59,917 nt of DNA, taken from the NCBI GenBank assembly GCA_001871195.1, contig MNXA01000013.1, positions 1 to 59,917 on the forward strand, in the 5' to 3' direction. The notes beneath the pieces are model-generated. The model worked only from the letters and a program-made list of their open reading frames with translations. It was not told the DNA's origin and did not search any database. Positions 35,466-44,019 of the stretch are shown here, piece by piece (the stretch's first letter is position 1; the number at the start of each line of letters is the position of its first letter). This stretch comes from Zetaproteobacteria bacterium CG1_02_55_237. GTDB lineage: Bacteria > Pseudomonadota > Zetaproteobacteria > Mariprofundales > Mariprofundaceae. The position numbers and the translations under genes were made by a program.

Positions 35466-36638
35466 ATGGAAATGAATCATGTGCTGTTGTCCCTGGTCGG
35501 GATCACCGGATGTGCATTGTTGCTGGCCACGCTGATGCGCGAGATTCAGTTGCCGGCGGCCATCGCCTACATCGTTACCGGCGTGCTGGTCGGGCCGACG
35601 GGCCTTGGCTTGGTGAGTGATCGTGAGTTACTTACCCATATGGGCGAGCTGGGTGTGATTATGCTGATGTTTTTCATCGGCATGGAGGTGTCTCTGCCGC
35701 GCCTGATTGCCGGTTGGCGTATCGCTGTGCTTGGTACAGCGGCACAGATCATTGTCAGTGTGCTGGTCTGCATGCTGGTTGCGACCCTGTTCGACTGGCC
35801 GTGGCGCACAGGGGTGCTGTTCGGCTTCATCGTCAGCATGAGTTCGACAGCTGTGGTGCTGACCATGCTCAAGGATTCCGGCGAACTGGAACACCCGTTT
35901 GGTCAGAATGCGCTTGGTGTGCTGCTCATGCAGGACATGGCCATTGTGCCGATGATGATTGTCATTGGTCTGATGGGTGGTGGTGCGGAGGGCGATGCCG
36001 GCAGTGGCATGGGGACCGCTATTCAGTTGGTCGGCGGCGCGGCCCTGGTGGCAGCGGCCGTGTGGCTGATGCGCACGCCGGGATGGAGCATTCCGGACTG
36101 GTTGAAAAGGGGCGTCGAGCGGCGGGTGATGCTCGGCCTGCTGTTGTGCTTTGCCGCAGCCTCGCTGACGTCCCTGTTGGGCTTGTCAGCCCCGTTCGGG
36201 GCATTTCTTGCCGGTATGCTGTTGCATGCATCGGATCAGGCGGATTGGGTCGAGGAGCATTTGCGCTCATTGTACATCGTGTTTGTGGCCATCTTCTTCC
36301 TTTCCGTTGGCATGCTGGTGGATGCCCGCTTTGTCATCGAACACTGGCCATTGATGCTCGGCCTGACCGTAGCCGTGCTGGTGCTTAACTCGGGCATCAA
36401 TTCACTGGTGCTGCGCGCTCTGGGCGAGAGTTGGCCTGTTGCCCTGCTCACCGGCGGGGTGCTCGGGCAGATCGGTGAGTTCTCATTCCTGATGGCCTCC
36501 ATGGGCCTGTCGCTCGGCCTCATGGACGACACCTTGCATCGCATCACCATGGCCGTTATCGCCCTGAGTCTGATGCTCAGTCCCTTGTGGATGATGGGTA
36601 TCAAATCATTAATCAGGCGAGGCCTGATTGAATCGTAA
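35466..36638 (+). CDS. Kef-type cation:proton antiporter (CPA2 family), membrane domain only
   Basis: This 390-residue membrane protein with about 12-13 helices is of the monovalent cation:proton antiporter-2 family. Visible signatures include ATLMREIQLPAAIAYIVTG (about 19-37), VGPTGLG, SSTAVVLTMLKDSGEL (about 124-139) and LSAPFGAFLAGMLLH. The C-terminal TrkA-N nucleotide-binding domain of KefB/KefC is missing, so it is the short form. It probably exchanges K+ or Na+ for H+. ATG 35466 is chosen because the sequence from there matches the family start. The open frame upstream overlaps mutL. AAGGGGGA at 35452-35459 is the ribosome site. Confidence 0.87.
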   Translation: MEMNHVLLSLVGITGCALLLATLMREIQLPAAIAYIVTGVLVGPTGLGLVSDRELLTHMGELGVIMLMFFIGMEVSLPRLIAGWRIAVLGTAAQIIVSVLVCMLVATLFDWPWRTGVLFGFIVSMSSTAVVLTMLKDSGELEHPFGQNALGVLLMQDMAIVPMMIVIGLMGGGAEGDAGSGMGTAIQLVGGAALVAAAVWLMRTPGWSIPDWLKRGVERRVMLGLLLCFAAASLTSLLGLSAPFGAFLAGMLLHASDQADWVEEHLRSLYIVFVAIFFLSVGMLVDARFVIEHWPLMLGLTVAVLVLNSGINSLVLRALGESWPVALLTGGVLGQIGEFSFLMASMGLSLGLMDDTLHRITMAVIALSLMLSPLWMMGIKSLIRRGLIES

Positions 36639-36655
36639 AGCAAGGTCATTGCAGT

Positions 36656-37567
36656 ATGTCTGAGCATGTCTTGCGTGCAGTTGCGCTGATGGGGGCAACG
36701 GGTTGCGGCAAGTCAGCACTTGCCTTGCCCTTGGCAGAAGCAGCCAATGCATCCATTGTGTGCTGCGATTCGATGCAGGTTTATGTCGGGTTGGATATCG
36801 GCACGGCCAAAGCCACGCCTGCTGAGCAGGCGCGTGTACCACATGCCTTACTCGACTGCTGCACCCTGCCGGATGCCTTCTCCGCAGCGCGCTGGGCGAA
36901 GCAGGCAGCAGAGGTAATCCGCAGCGAAAACAAAGCAGGAAGAACGCCGCTGATTGTTGGCGGAACAGGCCTGTATCTGCGCGCGCTGATCGAAGGCTTG
37001 GCCGATATTCCGCCTGAGCTGCCAGAGGTGCGCGAGCAGCTGCAGCAACGCCTTGAAGCCGAAGGTGTGCAGGCGTTGCATGCCGAGCTGAGCGCTGTGG
37101 ATGCCCGGACGGCGGCACGCCTGCCGAGCACCGACACACAGCGCATCATTCGCGCTCTTTCTGTATATCACAGCAGTGGTCGCTCGCTGTCGGACTGGGT
37201 GAGCGAATCGCCCCCGCCCCCGAGGGTGGATATTCCGGTGTTTGTGCTGGATGTGCAGCGTGAGGTCTTGCGCCAGCGTATTGCGCAGCGCTTCAGGGAT
37301 ATGCTTGATGCCGGCTGGCTGGATGAGGTGCGTTGGCTGGATGAGCTGAAGCTTTCCGATGCGCATCCGGCGGTACGCGCTGTGGGCTATCGCCAGTTGC
37401 TGGCTCATGTGCGTGGCCAATCTAATCTTGAGCAGGCCTTGCAGGATGGCATCACAGCTACGCGGCGCTATGCCAAACGGCAGCAGACATGGTTCGCCCA
37501 CCAGACGCGTGAGGCTGTGCATGGCGATGCGAATTCCCTTGCGCCGCTGATTGGCAAGGTGCTGTAA
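36656..37567 (+). CDS. miaA: tRNA dimethylallyltransferase
   Basis: This 303-residue enzyme adds an isopentenyl group to A37 of tRNAs reading UNN codons. ALMGATGCGKSALALPLA (about 10-27) is the P-loop, and CCDSMQVYVGLDIGTAKAT (about 35-53) is the family signature with the catalytic Asp. GTGLYLRALIEGLADIP (about 102-118) follows, and DTQRIIRAL (about 160-168) is the conserved Arg region. It begins 18 bases after the antiporter gene and lies 37 bases before hflX. The hfq gene that often stands between miaA and hflX is absent. Confidence 0.95.
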   Translation: MSEHVLRAVALMGATGCGKSALALPLAEAANASIVCCDSMQVYVGLDIGTAKATPAEQARVPHALLDCCTLPDAFSAARWAKQAAEVIRSENKAGRTPLIVGGTGLYLRALIEGLADIPPELPEVREQLQQRLEAEGVQALHAELSAVDARTAARLPSTDTQRIIRALSVYHSSGRSLSDWVSESPPPPRVDIPVFVLDVQREVLRQRIAQRFRDMLDAGWLDEVRWLDELKLSDAHPAVRAVGYRQLLAHVRGQSNLEQALQDGITATRRYAKRQQTWFAHQTREAVHGDANSLAPLIGKVL

Positions 37568-37604
37568 TAATGAATGTTCTCTTAGCCAAAAGGTCAGTTG
37601 ATGT

Positions 37605-38921
37605 ATGAGCGGTAGTGTGGATTTGATGGTCAAAAAGGATGCGGTGATTTCCGTGCATCCGGAGTTGAGCAGCAAGGCTGGTGGGGAAATGGCACGGCAG
37701 GCTCGGGCTGCCGAGTTCGACAGGCTGGTAATAGCCAGTGATTGCGAGCTACTCGATTCGATTGTTGTGCCCATTCGCCGGCCGCGTTCGGGCACCCTGT
37801 TGGGCACGGGTCAGATCGAGCAGGTGAAAAAGCATGTGACCGATTGCGAGGCGACAGTGGTGTTTGTTGATCATCCACTTTCCCCGGTACAGCAACGCAA
37901 TCTGGAACAGGCCTGGGAGACCAAGGTGGTGGATCGCACCGGTCTTATTCTGGAGATTTTTGCTGCCCGGGCGCGGACCAGCGAAGGTGCCATGCAGGTG
38001 GAACTGGCCAGTCTGAATTACCAGATCAGCCGGCTGGTGCGCAGTTGGACCCATCTGGAGCGGCAGCGTGGCGGCTTCGGCTTCCTTGGTGGTCCGGGTG
38101 AGCGGCAGCTTGAACTGGATAAGCGCATGATTCGCAACCGGATCAAGCAGATTGAGCAGGATCTGGTGGGCGTGCGACGCATGCGTGCAACTCAACGCGC
38201 CGGGCGCAGGCGCAAGGAAATCCCAACCGTGGCGCTGGTCGGCTATACCAATGCCGGTAAATCCACCTTATTCAATCGCCTGACTGCAGCAGGCGTTTAT
38301 GTCGCCGATCAGTTGTTCGCCACGCTTGATCCGACGCTGCGCAAGGTTGAACTGAGCGGCGGGCATGCGGTGATGCTCTCCGATACCGTGGGTTTTGTGC
38401 AGGAGCTGCCGCATGAATTGGTTGATGCCTTTCGCGCCACGCTGGAAGAGGTGGTTGAGGCCGATCTGATTGTGCATGTGCGCGATGCATCCGATCCCCA
38501 GGTTATCGAGCAGGGCAAGGTGGTGAACGACACCCTGCACATGATCATGGGCGAGGGCTGGGTGGATGGTGGCTCCGAGATGCCGCCGCGTATTGAGGTG
38601 TGGAACAAAACAGATCTGGCCCCGCAGGTGGTGTCGCGCATCACCCCGGATATCGATGGTAGCCGCATGGCCCTTTCCGCCGTCACCGGCAAGGGTGTGG
38701 ATGAACTGCTTGCCCTGCTGCGCGACTGGCTGGAAAGTCATATGGGCGAGGAGGTAATGCGTATTCCGGTTGCCGACGGTAAGGCGCTGGCCTGGTGCCA
38801 TGCCAATGGGCGGGTCCTGCATCAGGAAGGCGATGGTGACGACATGCTGCTGACCGTGCGTATGTCACGTGCTGCACTTGGCCGCCTGAAAAGTATGCTG
38901 GCCAAGCGTGCCGTCCATTAA
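37605..38921 (+). CDS. hflX: Ribosome-associated GTPase HflX
   Basis: This 438-residue HflX binds the 50S subunit and rescues or splits stalled ribosomes, notably under stress. An N-terminal subdomain (1-200) with GTLLGTGQIEQVKKHV and DRTGLILEIFAARARTSEG precedes a G domain. The G1 motif is GYTNAGKSTLFN (about 211-222), followed by LFATLDPTLRKVEL, G3 in DTVGFVQELPHELV (about 258-271) and G4 in WNKTDLAP (about 329-336). RQRGGFGFLGGPGERQLELD is the usual hinge. ATG 37605 is preceded by a weak ribosome site. Confidence 0.95.
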   Translation: MSGSVDLMVKKDAVISVHPELSSKAGGEMARQARAAEFDRLVIASDCELLDSIVVPIRRPRSGTLLGTGQIEQVKKHVTDCEATVVFVDHPLSPVQQRNLEQAWETKVVDRTGLILEIFAARARTSEGAMQVELASLNYQISRLVRSWTHLERQRGGFGFLGGPGERQLELDKRMIRNRIKQIEQDLVGVRRMRATQRAGRRRKEIPTVALVGYTNAGKSTLFNRLTAAGVYVADQLFATLDPTLRKVELSGGHAVMLSDTVGFVQELPHELVDAFRATLEEVVEADLIVHVRDASDPQVIEQGKVVNDTLHMIMGEGWVDGGSEMPPRIEVWNKTDLAPQVVSRITPDIDGSRMALSAVTGKGVDELLALLRDWLESHMGEEVMRIPVADGKALAWCHANGRVLHQEGDGDDMLLTVRMSRAALGRLKSMLAKRAVH

Positions 38922-38998
38922 TTTCTTTCTCTTTATGATTTCTTCATCGGCCTCCGCTATCATGCGCTTATCCCGAATGCAGTGCATGGAGTGAATGC

Positions 38999-41900
38999 TT
39001 GAACGAGAATATCCGCGAGATTCCCTACAACTATACCTCCTATTCTGATCGGGAGATTGTGCTGCGCTTTTTGGGCGAGCAGGCATGGGATGATCTCAAT
39101 GCCCTGCGTGCCAAGCGGCGCACCGGACGTTCTGCCCGCAAGCTGTTTGAAATTCTCGGCGATGTCTGGGTAATTTCGCGCAATGTGTATCTCAAAAACG
39201 ATCTGCTGAAAAACCGCAAGCGCCTCAAGGCCATGCAGGCCCTGCATGCCGACCGCCTGGCCCGTATCGAGGCCACAGCCGAGGACAATGAGCGTGTCAT
39301 GCGCATCGTTGAGGCCACGCGTCGCATGCTCGACAATCTGGATGGCTGGTTTGCCGACACACCGGCGCTGCGCAGTGCGGCAAAAAAAGTCTTTGCCCGT
39401 CATACGCACCGCAACAATGTGCATTTCGATGCTTTCACCTTAACCCATCACGCCACCGATGCCACCGACTGGCGGCAGGAGCATCCCTTCTGCGTGCTCA
39501 CCCCCGATTCGGCCGAGGAGCTTCCCGGCCTGATCAGTGCGGCCCGCGAATTGGGTATGACGGTGATTCCGCGTGGTGGCGGTACCGGCCTGTGCGGTGG
39601 TTCCGTGCCGCTGCATGCCGACTCGGTGATGATCAATGTCGAGAAGCTTGATGGCTTCGGGCCGGTTGAGCAGCGCGATATCGGCGGCGGACGAATCGCC
39701 CATACCATCACGGCGCAGGCGGGCGCGGTCACCGGCAAGGTGATGCAGGCGTCGCAGCCGTATGTGTTTGCCACCGACCCGACCAGCCTGTGGGCCTGCA
39801 CCATTGGCGGCAATGTAGCCTCCAATGCCGGCGGCAAGCATGCGGTGATCTGGGGAACCTGCGTCGATAATCTGTTGTCGTACAGGATGGTTACCCCGGA
39901 TGGCAACTGGCTGCTGGTGGAACGACTGGAACACAATATGGGGCGCATCGAGCCTGAGGGCGAGGCGCGCTTCCGTTTGAGTCGCTTTGCCCCTGACGGC
40001 ACGACGCCGCTTTCCGAACCTGAAGAATTGATTATTCCCGGTTCCGTATTCCGCCTCGCCGGCCTCGGTAAGGATGTGACGCGCAAGGCCCTCGGTGGCC
40101 TGCCCGGCGTGCAGAAGGAAGGCGTGGACGGCTTTATCACCGATGCGACTTTTGTGCTGCATGAGCCGTATGCGTTCACTCAGACTGTTTGCTGCGAGTT
40201 TTTCGGTCAGGATCTGCGCGAGGCAACCGCCGCCATGGTCGGCATCAAGGAACATGTCGATGCCATGTCCGGCGTGCATCTGGAAGGGCTGGAACACTTT
40301 GATGAAAAGTACGTCAAGGCTACCCGCTATAAATCCAAGTCCACGCGCCGCGAACAACCGCGCGTGGTACTGCTGATCGATGTGTCCGGCGATGAGCAGC
40401 GCGAAGTTGCCGCTGCCTGCTCGGCGATCACGCGTATTGCTTCAAACGGCAACGGCGAGGGCTTTGTCGCTGTGCAGCCGGCGGATCGCAAGAGTTTCTG
40501 GGAGGTGCGCGGCAGCATGGCGGCTATTGCCCGACATACACGCGCCTTCAAACTCAACGAGGATGTGGTGATTCCGCTGCATCGCCTGTCTGAGTACAAC
40601 GATTTCATTGAGCATCTGAATATCGAACATTCCATCGCCAACAAAATCGAGGCGGTGGATGCAGTTGATGCCTATCTCAAACGTCAGATTGAACTGGTTG
40701 CCGACAACGATCCCGCTGTGCGCAAGCTGCTGGTGGTCGAGAGCGGTGAGTTCTTAAGCGGCAAGATTCGCGCCTGCCTCAATGTGACAGCCGAGGTGCG
40801 GGGCCGCTGGCAGTCCTGGCTCGATGGTCTGGATTTGCCGTGTAAAGATTCCGCCGGTCTGCCCGCAGGCGTCGAGCATGCTGCGGATGAGGATCTGTTC
40901 AGGGTAATCCAGCGCGGCAGCCTGCGTATTTCCTATCGTACCGAGGTTGAGCAGGCGCTGTCGGATTTGCTGCGCGGTTATGGCTCCCTGATCGAAGGTG
41001 TTGTGGTCCAGCATAAAAAAGTTCTGTCCAGCCGCATTGTGATCGCCACGCATATGCATGCCGGCGACGGTAATGTGCATACCAATGTGCCGGTCAATTC
41101 CAATGACTATCAGATGATGAAGCGCGCTCACCACGCTGTGGAGGCCTTTATGGCCAAGGCGGTGGAGTTGGGCGGTGTGATTTCCGGTGAACACGGTATC
41201 GGTATCACCAAGCTGCCCTATATGCGCGAGGAGTATCTGGCCGAGATGGCCGACTACAAGCGCCGCGTGGACCCGGATGGGTTGTTCAACCGCGACAAGC
41301 TGATGCCGGGCACGGACCTGACCTTTACCTACACGCCGAGTTTCAACCTGCTGGAGATGGAGTCGGTGATTCTGGAAGCGGCCGATCTGACGGCACTTTC
41401 CGAGGATATTTCTCCCTGCCTGCGCTGCGGCAAGTGCAAGCCGGTGTGCAACACGCATTTCCCGCGCTCTTCGATGTTGTATTCGCCACGCAACAAGATT
41501 CAGGCGACGGGCGCGATCATCGAGGCATTCCTTTACGAATCGCAGACCGGCGGCGGGATTTCCTTCGAGCAGTTCGCAGGCCTCGGCGATGTGGCCGACC
41601 ACTGCACCATCTGCCACAAATGTGAATCACCCTGCCCGGTGAATATTGATTTCGGCATGGTTACCGAGCGCATGCGCGGCATTATGAAAGACAAGGGGCA
41701 GGCGCGCTTCAATCTCGGCTCGAAGTTGGCGCTGCTGTTTCTGGTCACGAAAAACCCCGACACCGTGCGTCTGATGCGCAAGACGGTGATCGGCTGGGGT
41801 TATGCCGGGCATCGCTTACTGCACAAGGTGGCGAAAGCCATTGGTTTGGTGAAGGAGATTCCTGCAGCCAAGCGCAATCTTACGGGTGTCACGGCACAGA

Positions 41901-42802
41901 TCATCAACTTCGTTGAACGTCCGCTGCCCAGCCTGCCGCTGGATACGGCACGCTCGACCCTGGGTATCGACGGGCGCAACAAGAACGAAATTCCGATCCT
42001 GCGCGATCCCGCCAAGGCCAACGGGCGGGCGGTATTCTATTTCCCGGGTTGCGGCTCGGAGCGTCTGTTTTCGCAGGTCGGACTGGCCACGCAGGCCATG
42101 CTCTATGATCTCGGCCTGAACGTGGTGCTGCCGCCGTCCTATCTGTGCTGCGGCTACCCTTCGACGGCCGGTGGCGATCACCAACGCGGCAATCAGATCA
42201 CCTACGATAACCGTGTGCTCTTCCATCGCATGAAGAACACGCTGTCCTATCTCGATTTCGAGGCCGTGATCGTGTCATGCGGCACCTGTTACGATCAGTT
42301 GACGCGTTATCAGCTGGAGCAGGTGTTTCCCGGAGCACCCCTGATCGATATCCATGAATATCTGGTGACACAGGGCGTGGCTGCCGAAGCTGTGGAAGGG
42401 CAGCAATACCTGTATCACGAGCCCTGCCACACGCCGATGAAGCGGCATGGCTCCGAGGTTGCGATCAGTGCTTTGCTGCAAGCCCCGTCGGTGGCCTCGG
42501 CCGAATGCTGTGGTGAGGCAGGCACGCTGGCTGTGGCCAGCCCGGCGATTGCCGGCAAGATTCGCGCCCGCAAGGAAGAGGAAATGGCCAAGGCAAAAGC
42601 CAGGCTCGATACACAGGCCGATGCAAAAATCCTGACCTCCTGCCCGTCCTGCCTGCAGGGGCTCTCAAGGCTGGAAGAGGAAACCGGCGTTGCGGCGGAT
42701 TATATCGTTGTCGAACTGGCCAAGCGCCTGCACGGCGAGAAATGGCAGGATGATTTTGTAAGCCGCGTTAAAAACGGCGGTATTGAACGGGTGCTGATGT
42801 AA
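38999..42802 (+). CDS. Large FAD-linked dehydrogenase with Fe-S and CCG domains (D-2-hydroxyacid type)
   Basis: This 1267-residue single-chain enzyme combines the subunits of glycolate-oxidase-like systems. In order: an N-terminal region of about 150 residues found in long members (DUF3683 type); an FAD-binding_4 domain (about 160-350) with VIPRGGGTGLCGGSVPLH; and an FAD-oxidase C-terminal domain ending in HMHAGDGNVHTN and GGVISGEHGIG. Two 4Fe-4S sites, CLRCGKCKPVC (about 805-815) and CTICHKCESPCP (about 869-880), come next. Last come two cysteine-rich CCG domains (CCGYPSTAGG and CCGEAGTLA). It probably oxidises D-lactate, glycolate or D-2-hydroxyglutarate and passes electrons to quinone. Start is TTG 38999 with GGAG at 38989-38992. 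A terminator follows. Confidence 0.87.
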   Translation: MNENIREIPYNYTSYSDREIVLRFLGEQAWDDLNALRAKRRTGRSARKLFEILGDVWVISRNVYLKNDLLKNRKRLKAMQALHADRLARIEATAEDNERVMRIVEATRRMLDNLDGWFADTPALRSAAKKVFARHTHRNNVHFDAFTLTHHATDATDWRQEHPFCVLTPDSAEELPGLISAARELGMTVIPRGGGTGLCGGSVPLHADSVMINVEKLDGFGPVEQRDIGGGRIAHTITAQAGAVTGKVMQASQPYVFATDPTSLWACTIGGNVASNAGGKHAVIWGTCVDNLLSYRMVTPDGNWLLVERLEHNMGRIEPEGEARFRLSRFAPDGTTPLSEPEELIIPGSVFRLAGLGKDVTRKALGGLPGVQKEGVDGFITDATFVLHEPYAFTQTVCCEFFGQDLREATAAMVGIKEHVDAMSGVHLEGLEHFDEKYVKATRYKSKSTRREQPRVVLLIDVSGDEQREVAAACSAITRIASNGNGEGFVAVQPADRKSFWEVRGSMAAIARHTRAFKLNEDVVIPLHRLSEYNDFIEHLNIEHSIANKIEAVDAVDAYLKRQIELVADNDPAVRKLLVVESGEFLSGKIRACLNVTAEVRGRWQSWLDGLDLPCKDSAGLPAGVEHAADEDLFRVIQRGSLRISYRTEVEQALSDLLRGYGSLIEGVVVQHKKVLSSRIVIATHMHAGDGNVHTNVPVNSNDYQMMKRAHHAVEAFMAKAVELGGVISGEHGIGITKLPYMREEYLAEMADYKRRVDPDGLFNRDKLMPGTDLTFTYTPSFNLLEMESVILEAADLTALSEDISPCLRCGKCKPVCNTHFPRSSMLYSPRNKIQATGAIIEAFLYESQTGGGISFEQFAGLGDVADHCTICHKCESPCPVNIDFGMVTERMRGIMKDKGQARFNLGSKLALLFLVTKNPDTVRLMRKTVIGWGYAGHRLLHKVAKAIGLVKEIPAAKRNLTGVTAQIINFVERPLPSLPLDTARSTLGIDGRNKNEIPILRDPAKANGRAVFYFPGCGSERLFSQVGLATQAMLYDLGLNVVLPPSYLCCGYPSTAGGDHQRGNQITYDNRVLFHRMKNTLSYLDFEAVIVSCGTCYDQLTRYQLEQVFPGAPLIDIHEYLVTQGVAAEAVEGQQYLYHEPCHTPMKRHGSEVAISALLQAPSVASAECCGEAGTLAVASPAIAGKIRARKEEEMAKAKARLDTQADAKILTSCPSCLQGLSRLEEETGVAADYIVVELAKRLHGEKWQDDFVSRVKNGGIERVLM

Positions 42803-42864
42803 GGCAATTTTGCACATCACGAAGAGCATCAAAGACATCTAATGCAGATCAACACAGGATAAAC

Positions 42865-42896
42865 TTCTCCGCAGCTCACTGCGGGGAATCTTTTTT
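42865..42896 (+). terminator. Rho-independent terminator after the FAD/Fe-S dehydrogenase gene
   Basis: A ten-base-pair stem with one G-T pair forms between TTCTCCGCAG (42865-42874) and CTGCGGGGAA (42879-42888) around the loop CTCA. It is followed directly by TCTTTTTT. It lies 62 bases after the stop codon and closes the housekeeping operon. The remaining sequence to 43114 holds no gene; it is the upstream region of the Cache protein gene, and I see no convincing promoter hexamers in it. Confidence 0.9.
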
Positions 42897-43114
42897 GTGA
42901 GCCTTCTCCCCCGGAAAATCTTATTCGGCCGCACTATTCAGCGAATCTATTCGTGGTGAAATATCTGTCTGGTTTGCAAGATCGAATGACCATGCATGTG
43001 CCCCTGTTATTGCTGCAGGCGTATGGAAATTCAACTATAAGTAACTATGACGCAAAGGGATTCTTAAGGGTGTTTTGCGGATCATGTTGATGCGAATTGA
43101 ATAAGGAGGATGCA

Positions 43115-43885
43115 ATGTTCAGGAAATATTTTTTGAGTGTCATCGCTTTGCTTATACTGGTGGTATCCCAAATGGGGATAGTACAGGCTGCCGATACTCG
43201 TAATCACGCTGAGGATAGCGCGCAAAGCCTGCTCTCAGCCTTTACCTCCTACACGGATTTGCGTTTGCTATCGGTCCAGCAAAGTTTGCAGATTCTGGCA
43301 TCCACGCCCGAGGCGAGATCGTTAAAGTGGAAGAAGATGGAGCCGCTGTTGCGCGGGTACGAGAAATCGGGTTCTGGCCTGATTGTCTGGTTTGTTCGCC
43401 CTGACGGCACATATGCCACCGTCGATAAAGGGGAAATGGGTGTGAAACTGAGTGACCGCAGCTATTTTCAGCCTCTTATGTCCGGGACGACGATTGACGG
43501 CGAACTGGTTGTCAGTAAAAGCAGCGGGAAACGTTCGGTAGTGATCGCTGTGCCCATGATGGAAGGGGGCAAGGTGGTTGGAGCGATCGGCGCATCGGTT
43601 TTTCTTGAGGTACTTGCCGATCAGGTGAATGCCGCTTTGGCGCTGCCGGCCAATATATCCTTCTTCGCGCTCGCTCCGAACGGTCTGACTGCCCTGCACA
43701 GGAAGACGAATCGGGAATTTCTCGACCCGCGCGATCTGGGAAGCGAGACGCTCAAGAAGGCCGCCAACGAGATGCTGACGAATCCTGCGGGCGTCACTTC
43801 CTACGAATTTGATAATGTTACGAAGAGAGCTGTTTACCGGGCCTCTCCACTAACGCACTGGAAGTTTGCTGTTGTCTTCGAGTAA
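43115..43885 (+). CDS. Secreted stand-alone Cache (PDC-like) ligand-sensor domain protein
   Basis: This 256-residue protein has an N-terminal signal peptide (hydrophobic core LSVIALLILVVSQMGIV, likely cut after VQAA) and then one periplasmic sensor domain. That domain resembles the dCache/PDC fold of chemoreceptors and histidine kinases: LIVWFVRPDGTYATVDKG (about 89-106), SDRSYFQPLMSG, SGKRSVVIAVPMMEGGKVVG and a second lobe ending HWKFAVVFE. There is no transmembrane helix after the domain and no kinase, cyclase or methyl-accepting part. ATG 43115 has AAGGAGGA at 43103-43110. Terminators on both sides indicate a single-gene unit. Its partner and ligand are unknown. Confidence 0.82.
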   Translation: MFRKYFLSVIALLILVVSQMGIVQAADTRNHAEDSAQSLLSAFTSYTDLRLLSVQQSLQILASTPEARSLKWKKMEPLLRGYEKSGSGLIVWFVRPDGTYATVDKGEMGVKLSDRSYFQPLMSGTTIDGELVVSKSSGKRSVVIAVPMMEGGKVVGAIGASVFLEVLADQVNAALALPANISFFALAPNGLTALHRKTNREFLDPRDLGSETLKKAANEMLTNPAGVTSYEFDNVTKRAVYRASPLTHWKFAVVFE

Positions 43886-43889
43886 GAAG

Positions 43890-43919
43890 TCATGCCCCCG
43901 AAAAGGGGCATGATTTCTG
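43890..43919 (+). terminator. Hairpin terminator between the Cache gene and argJ
   Basis: TCATGCCCC (43890-43898) pairs perfectly with GGGGCATGA (43905-43913) around a CGAAAA loop. It is followed by a short T-rich stretch. It lies four bases after the Cache stop. Because argJ comes from the other side on the minus strand, it may serve both genes, though the minus-strand T run is weak. Confidence 0.75.
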
Positions 43920-44019
43920 CTTATAAGCTGCTGGTCTTCAATTCAGGCAAACCTTGTACAGTCTGTCCGGGGTTCGCCAAGTAATTTCCTTCGAGCTCTT
44001 TATGCTGGATGAGCTGTTT

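Noticed and set aside
36848-37807. A 319-codon minus-strand frame across miaA and hflX
   Set aside because: It crosses two clearly real genes and their gap, and no protein family is recognisable.
39440-40357. A 305-codon minus-strand frame opposite the FAD/Fe-S dehydrogenase gene, with a similar one at 40754-41617
   Set aside because: Long antisense frames are expected in G+C-rich coding sequence. No homologous features were seen.
43010-43041. A possible promoter (TTGCTG and TATAAG) upstream of the Cache gene
   Set aside because: The spacing is 20 bases, outside the usual 16-18, and neither hexamer is strong.
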